NCBI GenBank assembly: GCA_025526995.1
Contig: JAHLKG010000019.1
Location: 124,001 to 188,000, forward strand
Direction: 5' to 3'
Source of the DNA: Powellomyces hirtus
Lineage: Eukaryota; Chytridiomycota; Chytridiomycetes; Spizellomycetales; Powellomycetaceae
DNA length: 64,000 bases
Below, piece after piece: positions 21,817 through 33,372 of this stretch; the first letter of the stretch is position 1, and each line of letters begins with the position of its first letter. Under the pieces are notes generated by a model. That model was not told the origin of the DNA. It ran no database searches and saw nothing but the letters and a program-made list of their open reading frames with translations. A program made the translations under genes and the position numbers.

Positions 21817-22345
21817 TTTGACGTTTTGTGGTTGACGCGGCATGAATGATATCCTACATTGCTATCGATACAACTCAGTCTGCGTGGATGCTTTACGCCG
21901 CTGTTTTCCCATTTTCTCTGGGAGATGTGTTCGCACATATTGTATTTTGTGGGGAACACATATCATCACAAGCCTTCATGGGATCAGTTTGAGCGGATAT
22001 GTTTTTGACGTTGTCCGTTCTTTGATGCGTGAATGACAACTACATATGATGCCGCATAGTAGCACCACCCACCCAACTCCCCATATGGTCCTTACTGCGC
22101 AGTCCCGGAACTTGTTCGCACATGTGGGTATTTTGTGGGAACAGAACATCCCCAGCCTGAAGGGATGAGGCTGGATGCATGGATCCCCCGCCGAGCGTGG
22201 TCTCTTTTGACGTTTGTTGACGCAGACATGATACAGATGATACATGTTGCAACCACCAGTCACCCTCGCGTCGGTTCGCACGATATCTTTCGCTGGGTCG
22301 GACCTACTTCGCACATATTGCATGTTTGTGGGAACAAGACGGTCT
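21817..22345. repeat. Three degenerate ~190-bp direct repeats
   Basis: Two motifs recur together three times. One begins TTTGACGTT and includes TTGACGC-like and CATGAATGATA-like stretches (near 21819, 22001 and 22209). The other reads approximately TTCGCACATATTGTATTTTG followed by TGGGAAC (near 21930, 22112 and 22310). Spacing is about 180-200 bp, so they are diverged tandem units ending about 430 bp upstream of the fasciclin gene start codon. Function is unknown; they may be a decayed minisatellite or an upstream regulatory array. Confidence 0.55.
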
Positions 22346-22641
22346 GGAAGGGACGCCAGCGCCTGGGCCTCACGCGACCACAGAGTGAAAGCTAGCCCTT
22401 CAGGTAACGACGTTCTGATGTGATGTGTCGTATGCAACCTGAAGGGCTGGAATTCCCCCCCACCTGACCTACCACACGCGAGTACTGTCCCCCGGAAGAA
22501 AAAAAAAAGAAAAAAAAGGTGTAGGAGATGTCAGTGGGGAAGGAGATGTGACGGGGAGTTACGAGGTTTCCCCACAGCGAGGCTTCTCTCGGATGGTGAG
22601 GGGACGCCGTCCATCTCTTCATCGTCCCAGTCCCAATTTTC

Positions 22642-22650
22642 TTATAAAAG
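22642..22650 (+). promoter_or_regulatory. TATA box of the fasciclin gene
   Basis: TTATAAAAG lies about 125 bp upstream of the ATG at 22772, followed by a C/T-rich leader (22651-22760) typical of highly expressed fungal genes. Confidence 0.6.
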
Positions 22651-22771
22651 CCAGCGCATCCCCGCTCGCTCCCCACTCGCCATCAAACCCATTCCCCGCA
22701 CACAGTATTCGCACTCTTCTCTCTTCTCTCCTCTCCCACACTTTGTCCTGATCCCCACATTCTCACACACT

Positions 22772-24387
22772 ATGAAGAGCATCATCTCCTTGTTTGTGGC
22801 GCTGTTCGCGCTCATCGCTTCGGTCTGCGCGGCTCCGCAGCTGTTTGTCTCCGAGTACGAGAACGATGGCAAGGCTTTGACCCAGAGTTCTCGCCAGGGA
22901 ACAATTGGTAAGTTTAGTAATGGGAAGGAAAGTGGGGGTCGCGGGGGGGACAAACTGATTTTGTGTGTCTTTTCTCTTTTTGGTTTCCATTAGTTGACAA
23001 GCTTCGTGAGGATAAGCGTTTCTCGCGCTTTGTCGAGGTTTTGGAACAGGAGCGTGGACTTCGCGATGATCTCGAGGTATAGCTTTTTCTTTTTCTTCCT
23101 CCCACACCTCGTCCCCCGACGTCATTCCCTAGCTCACTCTTTCCATTCCCATATTCCCACCACCACGCACCCAGAACCGCGAGAAACAGACCACTCTCTT
23201 CGCACCCACCAACGAGGCGTTCAAGCACATGGAAGACCAGTGGCGCAACAGCAAGGACGAGGAAAAACCCAGCATGCGCGACGTGCTTCGCTACCACATT
23301 GCCCCCGACTCGCAGATCTCGGGCGACTGTCTCCACGCTGGTGCCCTCATTCCCACCAACCTTCGTCTCAAGTCGCTGGAGGACCGTCATCAGCGTATCC
23401 GTGTGTTCCGCTTCCATGGCGAGGTTTGGTTGGTACGTGCGACGGGGGGTTTTTTGTCACTCTTCCTTTTCTGTCGCGTGCTATTGACATTCTTTGTTCT
23501 TTGTCTTTCTCTGTTTTTTTTTTTTTTTTTTTTTTTTTTTGCTTCACTTTCATCTAGAACATGCACGCCCGCATCGTCCAAAAGGACTTGGAGGCCGAAA
23601 ACGGGCTCATCCACGCCATCGACCGCTGCCTGATGCCCCCCATGACCATCGGCGAGATGCTCTACACGATGCCCACGCGCTTCTCCACCTCGCTCGCCGC
23701 GTTTGAGCGCACGGGTCTCCAGGAGGTCTGCACCAAGAAGGGCATCACCGTCTTTGCGCCCACCAACCGCGCCTGGGAGACGCTCGGGTTCGACAATCTG
23801 CGCTACCTCTTCTCGTGCATGGGCCAGCAGAAGCCGTCCGAGGGCCGCAGCATCTTTGGTGGTGAAGAGCACCCCCAGTGCGAGGGGACCAAGATGCTCA
23901 AGAAGATCCTCAAGTACCACATTGCGACCAAGCTTGCCTACTCGACTGATCTGATGGAGAAGGAGACCACGCGTCTGGGCACCATGGAGGGCAAGAACCT
24001 CGAGGTCTGCGCTGTTCGCACGGAGGGCCACAAGGGTCGTGATGAGAAAAAGTAGGTGGTCGCGGTGATCGTTCTCTCTGTTCCCTCATCTCATCTTCTT
24101 CCCGTTCTCTTCTTTCTGCTACAGGCACCACGATGTCCGCAACTACAATTTTGTCATCAACAAGGGTCAGGCCCGCATTGCCGTACGTTTTTTCTCGTAC
24201 TTGCTTCCCGCTCCCCCCCACGTCCCCGTTTCGTTCTCGCTCGCTCACATCCCATTTTCTATTCTTGCTTTCGTTTTCCCTCCCGCAGTTCTCCGACGGC
24301 CTCGGCTCGAACGGCGCCGTGCAGGTGATCGACAGCGTCCTGATCCCCGACGACGTCAAGCTGCCCCACGACCGCTGGATGGCTTAG
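22772..24387 (+). CDS. Secreted protein with two fasciclin (FAS1) domains
   Basis: Six exons (22772-22907, 22994-23076, 23175-23432, 23558-24051, 24125-24182, 24289-24387) in consistent phase give 375 residues. A signal peptide (first ~20 residues, ending SVCAA) is followed by two FAS1 domains. Each shows the H1 motif (TTLFAPTNEAFKHM and ITVFAPTNRAWETL), then a helix leading to a Y-H box (VLRYHIAPD and ILKYHIATK). The second domain ends with the H2-like VQVIDSVLIPDD. FAS1 proteins mediate adhesion at the cell surface or in the wall. No GPI signal or membrane anchor follows, so it is probably secreted or wall-bound. The gene has a TATA box, a pyrimidine-rich leader and strong codon bias, suggesting high expression. 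Intron 3 contains a run of 27 T. Confidence 0.9.
23514..23540. repeat. Poly(T) tract of 27 nt in fasciclin intron 3
   Basis: An uninterrupted run of 27 T about 20 bp before the 3' splice site, unusually long for the polypyrimidine zone of a short fungal intron and likely variable in length. Confidence 0.85.
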
Positions 24388-25291
24388 GAAAGAAAGAGCT
24401 TTTGAGCAAGTCTGTTCACTCACTCCTTTTTGCATAGTCCTCACATGTGTACATGTATCTTGTTTCTCTGTGCCGAGTGTGTAGGCTTTGTCTTGGGTTG
24501 AGTGTTTTTTTTTCTCTCTTCGTTGCTGGTTCCTGTGTATGCTTGGTTTTTTTTTTGAATATATGGCTTTTCTCTGAGAATTTTTTTGTCTTGATGCTTT
24601 CTCTGTGCTGCTGCTGCTGCTACTTTGCGAGATTTTTATTTTCCACCTTGAAGAAAGAGAATGTGTTATGCGATGCGCATCTTGGGATGAATCTTGCTTT
24701 CCGCTCGAGTGGGGGTTCCAGGACATTTTCTTATGCGCTGGTACGATAGTTTGGGGAGATTCGAGCTGAAATGAAAGAGGGAGGTCGTTTGGCATATCCT
24801 GGTGGTCGATTGACATCACGCTCGCACAAATAAAATCAAACACCGGCATACGGTAAATGACATCAACATTTTGGCACTTTGACTTTCACGCAAAAGCGGC
24901 TTGCTTTCGAAAACCAGCCGTTCATAACACCATCCCGAGAATCTCATTTTCACCGTCTCTTGGTCCCTCATTTCAACATTGCCCCGCCGCAACAACCGCA
25001 TTCCCAATGACAAATGGTGAAAATAAATGCCAGATGTCTAAAATTTGGCCTGTGATGTCGAAACGCTCGCGCGCCCTGGCGAAGTCAGTCGGCCACCAGG
25101 ATATGCATTTTTGACTGCATTGTGTTCTCCACTCCGATGGCATTTCTACCTTTGACTGGATGTTTCTGCTGGGTTTGCACTTGTGGCGGATTGACATTAT
25201 TTTATTGACGGGACAAGACGCGTCCAACTGGAGGACCCAAATCGATCAACTGCAAAGTTTTCACCCTGGTTCAAAGTTTTCACTACTGACA
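24388..25291. other. Intergenic, T-rich 3' flank
   Basis: About 0.9 kb between two plus-strand genes. The first 200 bp are T-rich and presumably the 3' UTR of the fasciclin gene. No other feature was recognised. Confidence 0.5.
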
Positions 25292-26083
25292 ATGACATCC
25301 TCCGCAGAAGCACCCACCGTCACCGCCCAACTGCTCACCCGCAACGCGGACGCCTACTCACTCGCAACCCACCATGCATTCCTCTCCAAGGTCGCGCACA
25401 GCACCGCCGACAGGGCCTTTGAGCGGTGGCTGACGCAAGATTTCCATTTCGTCGTCGCGTACCTCAAATTCCTCTCCACCGTCCTGGCGCGCGTGCCAAC
25501 CCATGTCGCGACCTCGGCCGCCGCCGAGCCCCTCGTCAAGGGCTTTGTGGACGCGATTGAGAGTATTGCGCAAGAAGCCCGTTTCTTCCGAGACCGCGCG
25601 GCGACAATGAACATTGAGTTGACGTACACGGCGGAATCCATGACCCCGACGACGCAAACGTACCTCGCGTTCCTGGATACGGTGGCGAGGGAGGGGACGT
25701 GGGCGGAAACGCTGGTGGCGCTGTGGGCGGTGGAGAAGGTGTACCTTGACTCGTGGACGTTTGCGGCGGAAGCGATGCCGTTGAACCGACCCAACAAGTA
25801 TGACCGGTTCATCCGACACTGGGCCAATGCAGAGTTTGCGCGGTTTGTGACGTGGTTGGAGACGATTGCGAATGATGCGACGGGACCGCTGTTGGCCCCT
25901 GGAGTCGAGAAGGTGTTTCAAACAGTCGTGCATGTGAGTACCATTCGCGTGTGGGGCCGAAAGGTGCCGGGGCCAAACAGTGGAGACATGGTACTCATGT
26001 GATGATGCGTTCCTCTTTGTTATCTGCAGCTGGAAATTGCTTTCTGGGACGCAGCTCTGCAGGGACATGGCGAAGCACAATAA
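25292..26083 (+). CDS. TenA/THI-4-like (heme oxygenase-fold) protein
   Basis: Two exons (25292-25933, 26030-26083) encode about 231 residues. All-helical pattern of the TenA/PQQC fold: HHAFLSKVAHSTADRAFERW, then LTQDFHFVVAYLKFLSTVLA, a central YTAESMTPTTQTYLAFLDTV segment, ALWAVEKVYLDSW with the family Glu, and a short last exon LEIAFWDAAL matching the terminal E-x-x-F-W block. TenA enzymes hydrolyse aminopyrimidines for thiamine salvage, while many fungal single-domain relatives are uncharacterised. The usual TenA active-site Cys is not evident, so function may differ. The start is the ATG (MTSSAEAP) at the head of the conserved region; the frame is open further upstream. Confidence 0.75.
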
Positions 26084-26385
26084 GCGAGCACGGAACCTCG
26101 CCAAGCAACAGCCAACCCATCTCAGCGGGGTCCCGATCTGCCGAGCGCAACAATCGGATACGAATTCGAATTAGAGCACGCACCAGCATATAGGAGGAGC
26201 AGAATGGTTGCCTCTGGCACCCCCATTTTAGCTCTTGCAGCCCTCAGTTGTAGTTTACATATCTTCCCTGTGTCGTTCACGAGCATTTTAAAGTTGATTC
26301 ATTCATCATCCAAGCCTCCATTTATTGGTCTATAAAGTAGGTTCTTCTCTATTCAAAAGTAAATATAAATGGGCACTTGCACAGA
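26084..26385. other. Intergenic, convergent 3' ends
   Basis: 302 bp between the convergent TenA-like and alpha/beta hydrolase genes; nothing recognised. Confidence 0.5.
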
Positions 26386-27387
26386 TCACAGCTTTGCCTT
26401 GACGGATTGGGATTGCTGTCGCTCCTTCCAGTTGGGCAGCGCGCCATTCAAAATATACGGAACAAGGGTTTCCCATCCAGCCTGACAAGACTTTCTAAAC
26501 AAGCCTAGATGACCCACACCGCGCGACGGGTCTGCCGCCAGGTCGCTCGGATCGACATAGTAGAACTTGATGGCTGCGTTGGGCATGAGTTCATTCCACG
26601 CTTCGAATGCTCTGCTGTTGATGTCGGGGTGCACCAGCTCATCGTCCGACACGGCAACATGAATGGCGGATTCGGGCGTGAAGGTGTGATATAGCCGTTG
26701 GACGTCCTTTTCGACGGTGCAGTATTCGCGGTACCTGGTCCAGCGGGCCCAGTCCCGGGCCACACCGAGCGGCAAATCATCGCAGAGTTTTATTTTCGTT
26801 GCGGGAAAGTATCCGCGGTGGAGCAAGCCCAGCAGCTCGACGACGGCGGGAAACGCGCGTGTCTGGGCGGGGGTGACATGGTACCGCCAGTGGGCATTGT
26901 TGCCCGACACAAACAAGTAGCGCGACACGAGACCGATAGCTGGGTTGCAGGGGGCAATATGGCAGCCGACACTCTGGCCCATCAGCACCAGTTCGCGGTC
27001 GGGATACTGGGCATGCAAGTACTCTGTGACGGCAGGCTGGTCGCGGGCGGCCCAGTGTTCTTTGATTGTGCAATGCTTTAACGCGGCCAGTTGTGCAGGC
27101 CCGCCGACGATGCTGTCGCCGATGCCGCGGTAGTCATAGGTCAGAACGGGCACGGCGTGGACCGAGGCGAGGTAGGTGGCAAAGTTGGCGTAGAAGCGAC
27201 GGGGCGTGCCGGTTGCGGCGTTGATGAGGACGGCTGGCGGTGGAGGAGACGATGATGATGATGATGATGATGCAGTTGATTTTGGAGCAAAGAGGGTTGC
27301 AGCTAGAGGATAGTCGTCTTTGAGGGCTGTGATGGTGACGTTGGTTATGTGGATATTGTCGGGGACGCGGACTGCGGGTTGGGCCAT
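26386..27387 (-). CDS. Alpha/beta hydrolase (serine hydrolase)
   Basis: An intronless 333-residue protein when started at MAQPAVRVPDN; an in-frame ATG at 27453 would add 22 residues, and the region further upstream is unlikely protein (Phe/Ser-rich). The fold shows in AVLINAATGTPRRFY (oxyanion strand), PVLTYDYRGIGDS, nucleophile elbow LVLMGQSVGCHI (G-x-S-x-G), acidic residue in AVSDDELVHP and catalytic His in GVGHLGLF. Small fungal proteins of this kind are esterase-like; the substrate is unknown. A Ser run encoded by a (GAT)n microsatellite sits near residue 40 (27251-27271 on the plus strand). Confidence 0.85.
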   Translation of the reverse strand: MAQPAVRVPDNIHITNVTITALKDDYPLAATLFAPKSTASSSSSSSSPPPPAVLINAATGTPRRFYANFATYLASVHAVPVLTYDYRGIGDSIVGGPAQLAALKHCTIKEHWAARDQPAVTEYLHAQYPDRELVLMGQSVGCHIAPCNPAIGLVSRYLFVSGNNAHWRYHVTPAQTRAFPAVVELLGLLHRGYFPATKIKLCDDLPLGVARDWARWTRYREYCTVEKDVQRLYHTFTPESAIHVAVSDDELVHPDINSRAFEAWNELMPNAAIKFYYVDPSDLAADPSRGVGHLGLFRKSCQAGWETLVPYILNGALPNWKERQQSQSVKAKL

Positions 27388-28240
27388 TGCGAGGGGGGCG
27401 GGATGTACTGGACGGTGCGCTATGGAAGGATCTTGGGTTTTCCAAGTACGCATTGTTAAATAAATAAATAAAAATGACGAGGAAAAAAAGAAGAGCCGGG
27501 GAGGCAGACACGAGGGCATGACCATGCATCCGTGTTCGGGTATGTGATTACACAAGCGATGCACGTAGCGCATATGAGATGAAAAAGACAGCCACCGCCA
27601 TCAGATAGAGAGAGGGAGGAGTTGATCCACCCCATGGCCATAACGCATGCCTACTATCGGCACTGTATATCCGCATGTCTAATATATAGGACTCTCCACA
27701 TGCTGATGTGTAAAGTCCTATCGATTACATTCCTATGTGTGATGTGAGAGCGATGAGTCATCTCATTCTGGCAACTTGCTCGTCTCATGCCTAATGTAGG
27801 GACGACTGCATATAGTACGAATCATCACATGCCTTAATGCAGGAGGCCTTTCTCCTCTCCAACTCTCTCCCCGTGACTGAGGACGCCGCCACACGCATGA
27901 TCTTGCATAATGACAGGGGTGATGAAGTCGATGCTGATGATGGGAGCCACCAACGTCATCGCCGACTATCTCATTGCGAAACACGAACCACCAGTCATGA
28001 ACCCCTCCCTCTTTTCCTTTTGTGTCACTTTGCGTGACATGCGGCGGAGCCCATCCCCTCGCCCTACGACTCTGAGACTTATAGTTGAGTTGTCTTGGCT
28101 GGTCTTGGCAGGCAATTCCACCTCTTCTTAAACAACCTTCAAGTTACCCGAGGACATACTCATATTCTCAACCCTCATTTCCCACTCCACTCCACTCCAA
28201 TCTGCTACTCTACTCAACTCGACCAACACTCTCGCTGCTA
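27388..28240. other. Divergent promoter region
   Basis: About 850 bp between the divergent hydrolase and TM198-like genes. Stretches near 27660-27720 and 27780-27850 share short related words (ACTCTCCACATGC, ATCACATGCC) but I could not define a repeat unit. Confidence 0.5.
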
Positions 28241-29368
28241 ATGCTGACTCCGAACTGCCGCACTGTCCGTGCGCTGCTGGTAGCTTTCTTTGCCTTGATT
28301 GTCTCCGTCGCCGCTCAGACTGTCCCAGACACTTTGGAAAACCCCGCCACTGATGCCATCAGGAGTATGTCTTTCGAGAATCCTTGGTCGCGCTGTGGTT
28401 ATTGGTTGACACGGTTCGGCTGACCCGTGACTATTTCTTCCTTCGTTTAGACGTCCGTGATGCCATCACGGTCCATACGACTATTGCAGGCATAGTTGCC
28501 ATTATCGCTGGCTTGATTCTTCTCTTTGCTGGCCACCGACTGTTCTACCCAACCCTCTTCCTCGGCGGTTTCTACGTCTTTGGTAAAGTTGCAACCATTC
28601 AAGACTCTCTCGACACGCTAGCTAATCCCGCGAACGCTTCCGCTTTCATAGGCTCCCTTGCATACGTCGTCCTCATCAACCTAGAACCCGATGCCGGTTA
28701 CAACAACCGTGACACAATCCTGTTGGCCGTTACGCTGGCTGTGGGATTCGTAGGTGGCCTTCTCTCTGTTTGTCTAGTAAGTCTCAGCCTGTCCACGTCG
28801 GCCCATTGCAACTGGTGGACCGTCAAAGATTCTCGACACTAACGTGCGCTTTTGAACCGTCAGGTGAAGCTTGGAATTGCCTGCGTTGGAGCTGCTGGCG
28901 GCTTTGCGCTCGCCATGTTCGTCTTGTCATGGAAGACTGGCGGCGTCATCGACTCTGGAATCGGCAAATTGATCTTTATCCTCGCCATGATCGTACTCGG
29001 CATTGTTTTGGTCTTCTTCTTGCTCAAGACGGCGTTGATTGTCGCAACGAGCATTGTCGGCGCTTATTCTCTCATCTTTGGAATCGACAGTGAGTACCGC
29101 GATGGCGTGGCTGGGAGCTCAGATGGACCTCCATTGTCACGTATGCATGCTGATCCAACTCCTTCCTTTTTTCGCAGTGTTTGCTCGAACGGGATTTACA
29201 GAAACTGTTCACAACATCCTGGTGAAGCGCACCACCCGGGTCAACGAAGTCACGGATACCAAAGTCATCGCTCTCCTTGTCTCGTTCGTTGTCCTCGCCA
29301 TCATCGGAATGCTGGTGCAGTTCCGCACTAACCGCAACCGCCAGTTCATGCCCGTCAAAAGGGTTTAG
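28241..29368 (+). CDS. TM7S3/TM198-like multi-pass membrane protein
   Basis: Five exons (28241-28364, 28451-28582, 28652-28776, 28864-29089, 29178-29368) in consistent phase give about 265 residues. A signal peptide (LLVAFFALIVSVAAQ) is followed by six or seven hydrophobic helices: AGIVAIIAGLILLFAGHRLF, SLAYVVLINL, ILLAVTLAVGFVGGLLSVCL, ACVGAAGGFALAMFVL, LIFILAMIVLGIVLVFFLL, ALIVATSIVGAYSLIFGID and VIALLVSFVVLAIIGMLV. Gly-rich helices and the G-x-x-x-F-Y start match the TM198-like domain found in fungal and animal membrane proteins of unsettled function (TMEM198 potentiates Wnt signalling in animals). The third intron (28583-28651) is 69 nt and in frame, so retention would insert 23 residues. 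Confidence 0.75.
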
Positions 29369-31183
29369 AGGACTGAATATACATAGTTCACACACGTGGC
29401 CTCGCGCGCCATGTTCATGTTTGGTACATAGCTTTATATGTGTTTATCGTCACATGGTTCCCCTCATTGACGTGTAATTAGTTAGAATTTTTTGTATTAA
29501 CATCTGTATACTCTGGCGCAACTGTCGCGGCTTTGGTACTTTGCCTATGTGCGCGCATCCATTTGTACAGTGGTGTATCTATCAAGCTCCGCATCGAGCA
29601 GATACCGTATGGCATTCAGGAATGCGCGTTTACTGTACGAACAACCTGGACATGTATCGCTGGTAGCACGATTGCCGTTTTACGTCACCCATATCTTGGA
29701 ACGGCATCCCTTTGCAGATTATTATTTCAACACTACCCAGAGAAATGCTACTGGGAAGCGTTGTGTTGACCCGTCAAAGAACCTGTCAAAAACACACTTT
29801 TGCTTTATGAATGGAACACCACACAGATGAAATAACGGGCGCTTGTACGAGGGCCCGCAAGTGCTTTCGCCGAGTCAACAATCACCGCGACCATGCAGCA
29901 TAACAAGATTCGCAGACCTGTCTAGGCACTACCGAGCCGGCACCCGGTCCCTACTATTGCCACGTAGACCCCCACTGCCTCTGATGAATCAAGGAACACC
30001 ACATTAGTTCGCTTATAAGTGGGTTTTATAGCTATACCTGTCCATGCGAGCGCAAACTGCCGATAGCCAGGAAACGGTCGAACAGGGGCATTGTGGGTGT
30101 GAGGTCACGAACACGGAAGCCCGGTGGGGATGGCCATTCCGACATGGGAGTCGTCAAAAACGAACCGATATCCTGGCAACGCCGCGGGTCCTATCCTATC
30201 AGGTCTACACGGAGCGACATACTTGCCTCTACCCGCGGCGATTCAGTCTGGGCGGCGCAGACTGGCCCGTTCGGTTGGTGCTCATACGTACGCATCTACG
30301 CAATGAGCACGTGTGATGTTTGGCGCTTCATCTTGTGCAAGTCGCCAACATTTTTTTTTTCATTTTGGGGTGGCGGAGTGAAGCCGCGACAACTTCCTCT
30401 CCGAAGGAACGGTCGTTTCCTGCCACCCTTGCACGGCTTAGGTTTGTAGAACATTGTCCTCCTTGAATCGTGTGGCGTGTCCTACCCCTCCGAAAACCTC
30501 CGTGACACACAGCGCGAAAAGATTTACTTGTGGGGCAGCGAGGCTTCTGCCTCAGAAGGCGCCGGTTGTGGAGATGGGGTCCAAACTGCTACGCGGAGTT
30601 TTAGTTCCTGCTTGATGAGCTCGGGAGACAGCAGTTGGTAATCCAAAGAGGAAGATATAGTCGAAAAGGGCGTCTCTCGCTCATCCAAACTGTGCCAAGG
30701 TAGGGCTGCGGCAACCGGCAACCGCAGTACGCAGATGAGTACCATCGTTAAGGCCTGTTGGTACCGAGTTACGAACAAGATGGAGTTGGGGATAAATTTG
30801 ACTCTACGCGTAGATTGAAATACCACGTTGGGAGATCCATATTTGCATCCCAGTTTGGGGAACCAAAAATAGCCACAAGTGCCACGGTCGTCGCTTATAG
30901 AATTTGTGCGGGAAGGGAACCCCCCAAGTGTACCGATGGCAAAAAGCGCTTCCAGAAACCCACAGAATCTAGAGACTGTTCAACTCTTACCGACTGGTTG
31001 GGATCTGGATACACATGCGAACGGCGCGGCCATAGTCGGGCGCGCCGCAACTCGCAGCATTGGCCGCAGCCCCCAACTCCGTTGGCGGCCGATGAGGTTA
31101 CAAAAGATTCACTGTGATATCTTCAGTCCTCGTTTCTGTCCCCCACAGCCATATCCGTTTCATTCCAACTTGTTTTGAAAACA
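29369..31183. other. Long intergenic region
   Basis: About 1.8 kb without a supported gene. A minus-strand frame at 30524-30745 could encode a short secreted peptide but has no supporting evidence. A poly(T) run lies at 30351-30360. Confidence 0.4.
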
Positions 31184-33106
31184 ATGGCTTACGAACCGAG
31201 TGAAGAGTTGGTAAGTGAGGGTGTCTGCTGGGGTTACTTTTCTTTGTAGTAGCGGCTCCGCCGGCTGAATCAAGCTTCCCGACTTTTGCTGGTCCTCAGT
31301 GGTATAGCCCAGACTGGTGCGATTGGAGATGTGAGTACCGCCGCGCTGCGTTCTCAACTGTCTCCTGCTCACCTGGTCGTCTCTTCTCAGGGCGTGTGTA
31401 CGGCTGTAACGGGAGTGACGTATGGAAGGCGTATAATATCGGTAAGCTTTTATTTTATTTTTATTTCCCGATCTGGGTTGCACACTATTTGGTTCCAGAA
31501 CGGATCTCACATAATACATTCTCCTCGACCCCCTTTTACCCAGCGCGTCTGGTTCTCTACGGTCTCCTGCTCGGTAAGTTAGTTGCATCTGTGCTGATTT
31601 CGAAAAAAAAACAATGGGCTAAAAACTACATTGCTGCCCCCCTTCCGCGTCAATAGTTTCGGGAATTTGGATTCTGGTTGTCAAGCTGTGGGGCAAGAAC
31701 AAGCGCATACTGTCGATCAAAAATGGCGCCGTCAAACCGTTAGCGACTGAGATGTTTGTCATTACCAGTACCCTCCATGCGTTGGGTATGTGTGCCTCGA
31801 GATTGGCGTGTTGTCAGTGGAGTTGTTGTGGCTTTCTGATATCTGGGTTGCATTTTGGTCGTTCCACTATACAGGGCAAGTCATGTTCAGCTCGGTTATT
31901 CTTACGGTTGGATTCCCAAATCATATCCTGGCAGAAGTATTTGTAAGTCAACCCGGTGCTGGGCAAAACTTCCATCTCCGTAAACAGGATCAACTGACTT
32001 GTCAACGCTTTTAGCATGATTGGCCGTGGGTGGTGCTGTTCTCGGGCTGTGCGTTCCACACTGTAGGGGTGTACGTATACCTGCAGCGCCCCGGCTCCCG
32101 TCAAACATTGCACCAACTCACAATGCAACCCCGACTCATGATTCCCCAGAATCCAGGCCATTCCGGCAACATACGTCGCCGCCTCGAGCAGCACGCAGAA
32201 CATGCACGGCTCCCAGTCTGATATACAAGTCCGACGCATCCGGCTTCCGGGCCCCTGGGCCATCAACGGCATCCTGGTCGTTTCGGTCCTCCTCCCAGCC
32301 ATCTTCATGACCTCGTTCGCAGCCATGACAGGCGCGGCGCTGGACAGTCGTAACTACGAGGCGGCGACCAGGTACAACTTTATCCACTATCTGGTATGGT
32401 CCTTCTTCAACTGGCAGCTGGCTGCGATATCTGGATACTATGGAATCAAAATGGTGACTGTTGTGAGGAGCACGATCGCGGACTCCAAGGATCTGCAGAA
32501 GGACGCCGAGTTCAAGCGAGTGATCATGCAGGTACATAACGGATGGGGGGTGATGAGCCGATAGTGGGTATATGGGTGCATGCGTAACCTGACACTTAAA
32601 CTTGCGGGAAAACCACCAGGTGGTCGTCAGTCTCCTCGCGGTCGTCGGCGGCCTGTTGATCTTTGGCTCAGCGATCCTCATCTACGCGCTCTTTCGAGTC
32701 AAGATTCACGGTCTGCTGGTCCTGTCCGCGTTCATAGGATTCGCATGGTTTTTCGCCAGTGGATTATGCATTGCCGCCGTGTTCGTCGCCACACTGTATC
32801 AGTAAGTGTGCCGCCCCTCATATGTACGCTCTGCCACTTTCCCCGGCGCCGGGCACTGACCCCATATTTTTTTATTTTTATTTTTTCTCACGAATCAGCA
32901 TATATCGAACCAAAGTCGAGCAGAAGGATCCCTCATCGCGACGACCCAGTGAAGCCGGCGGCCCCGGCGGCAAATCAGACAGGTCTCAAAGATCCCAGGA
33001 TGCCTCTGGCGGGGTGCCCAGATCCATGCGCTCGACGCTCAAGAGCGACCCTCATCGCAGTGGAGTCAAAAGCGACCACCAGACTGCGCCGCATTATCGA
33101 TGCTAG
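31184..33106 (+). CDS. Polytopic (about seven-TM) membrane protein; 5' exons uncertain
   Basis: Several small exons with clear GT-AG borders encode a chain of hydrophobic helices: RLVLYGLLL joined to VSGIWILVVKLW, EMFVITSTLHAL joined to VELLWLSDIWVAFWSF, WPWVVLFSGCAFHTVGV, WAINGILVVSVLLPAIFMTS, YLVWSFFNWQLAAISGYYG, VVSLLAVVGGLLIFGSAILI and LSAFIGFAWFFASGLCIAAV. A Ser/Arg/Lys-rich cytosolic tail ends at 33106. The N-terminal part contains VYGCNGSDVWKAYNI, which looks extracellular. I do not recognise the family; helix count and tail are receptor-like, but no GPCR signature is visible. The reading phase of the first two exons (31184-31330) could not be fixed, so the start codon is provisional. 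It lies 267 bp upstream of the polyprenol reductase gene on the same strand. Confidence 0.55.
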
Positions 33107-33372
33107 TATTGGAGTTGGATGGCTGTGTCTACCCCCTCATTTACTTGGCTGAATACCATATGGGATTAGTTACCCTGTTTTTAAATGATATACTCGGAAT
33201 GCTTGGAATTATGGTTCACAGCGGGAAACTGTCGATCCCAAGAAGGGCGAGAATCACCGCGTTGCTGCGCCTCATGCGCCGCGCAAGGACGCCGTCTTTT
33301 ACACACCCACGGGCATCCCGCAACTTTTTTTCCTCGTTCGGCATGCACCTCACGGGGGACTCGCAACGCACC

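Noticed and set aside
23390..24031. 213-residue minus-strand frame opposite the fasciclin exons
   Set aside because: It is antisense to exons with matching FAS1 motifs and correct splicing, and includes the poly(T) tract as a Lys run, so it is a shadow.
30524..30826. Small secreted protein on the minus strand
   Set aside because: A short hydrophobic N-terminus is present, but there is no promoter, splice or family evidence and the region is otherwise non-coding.
33100..33372. Longer N-terminus for the polyprenol reductase from 33100
   Set aside because: It overlaps the end of the preceding gene and lacks family-like sequence. The ATG at 33373 precedes the first membrane helix.
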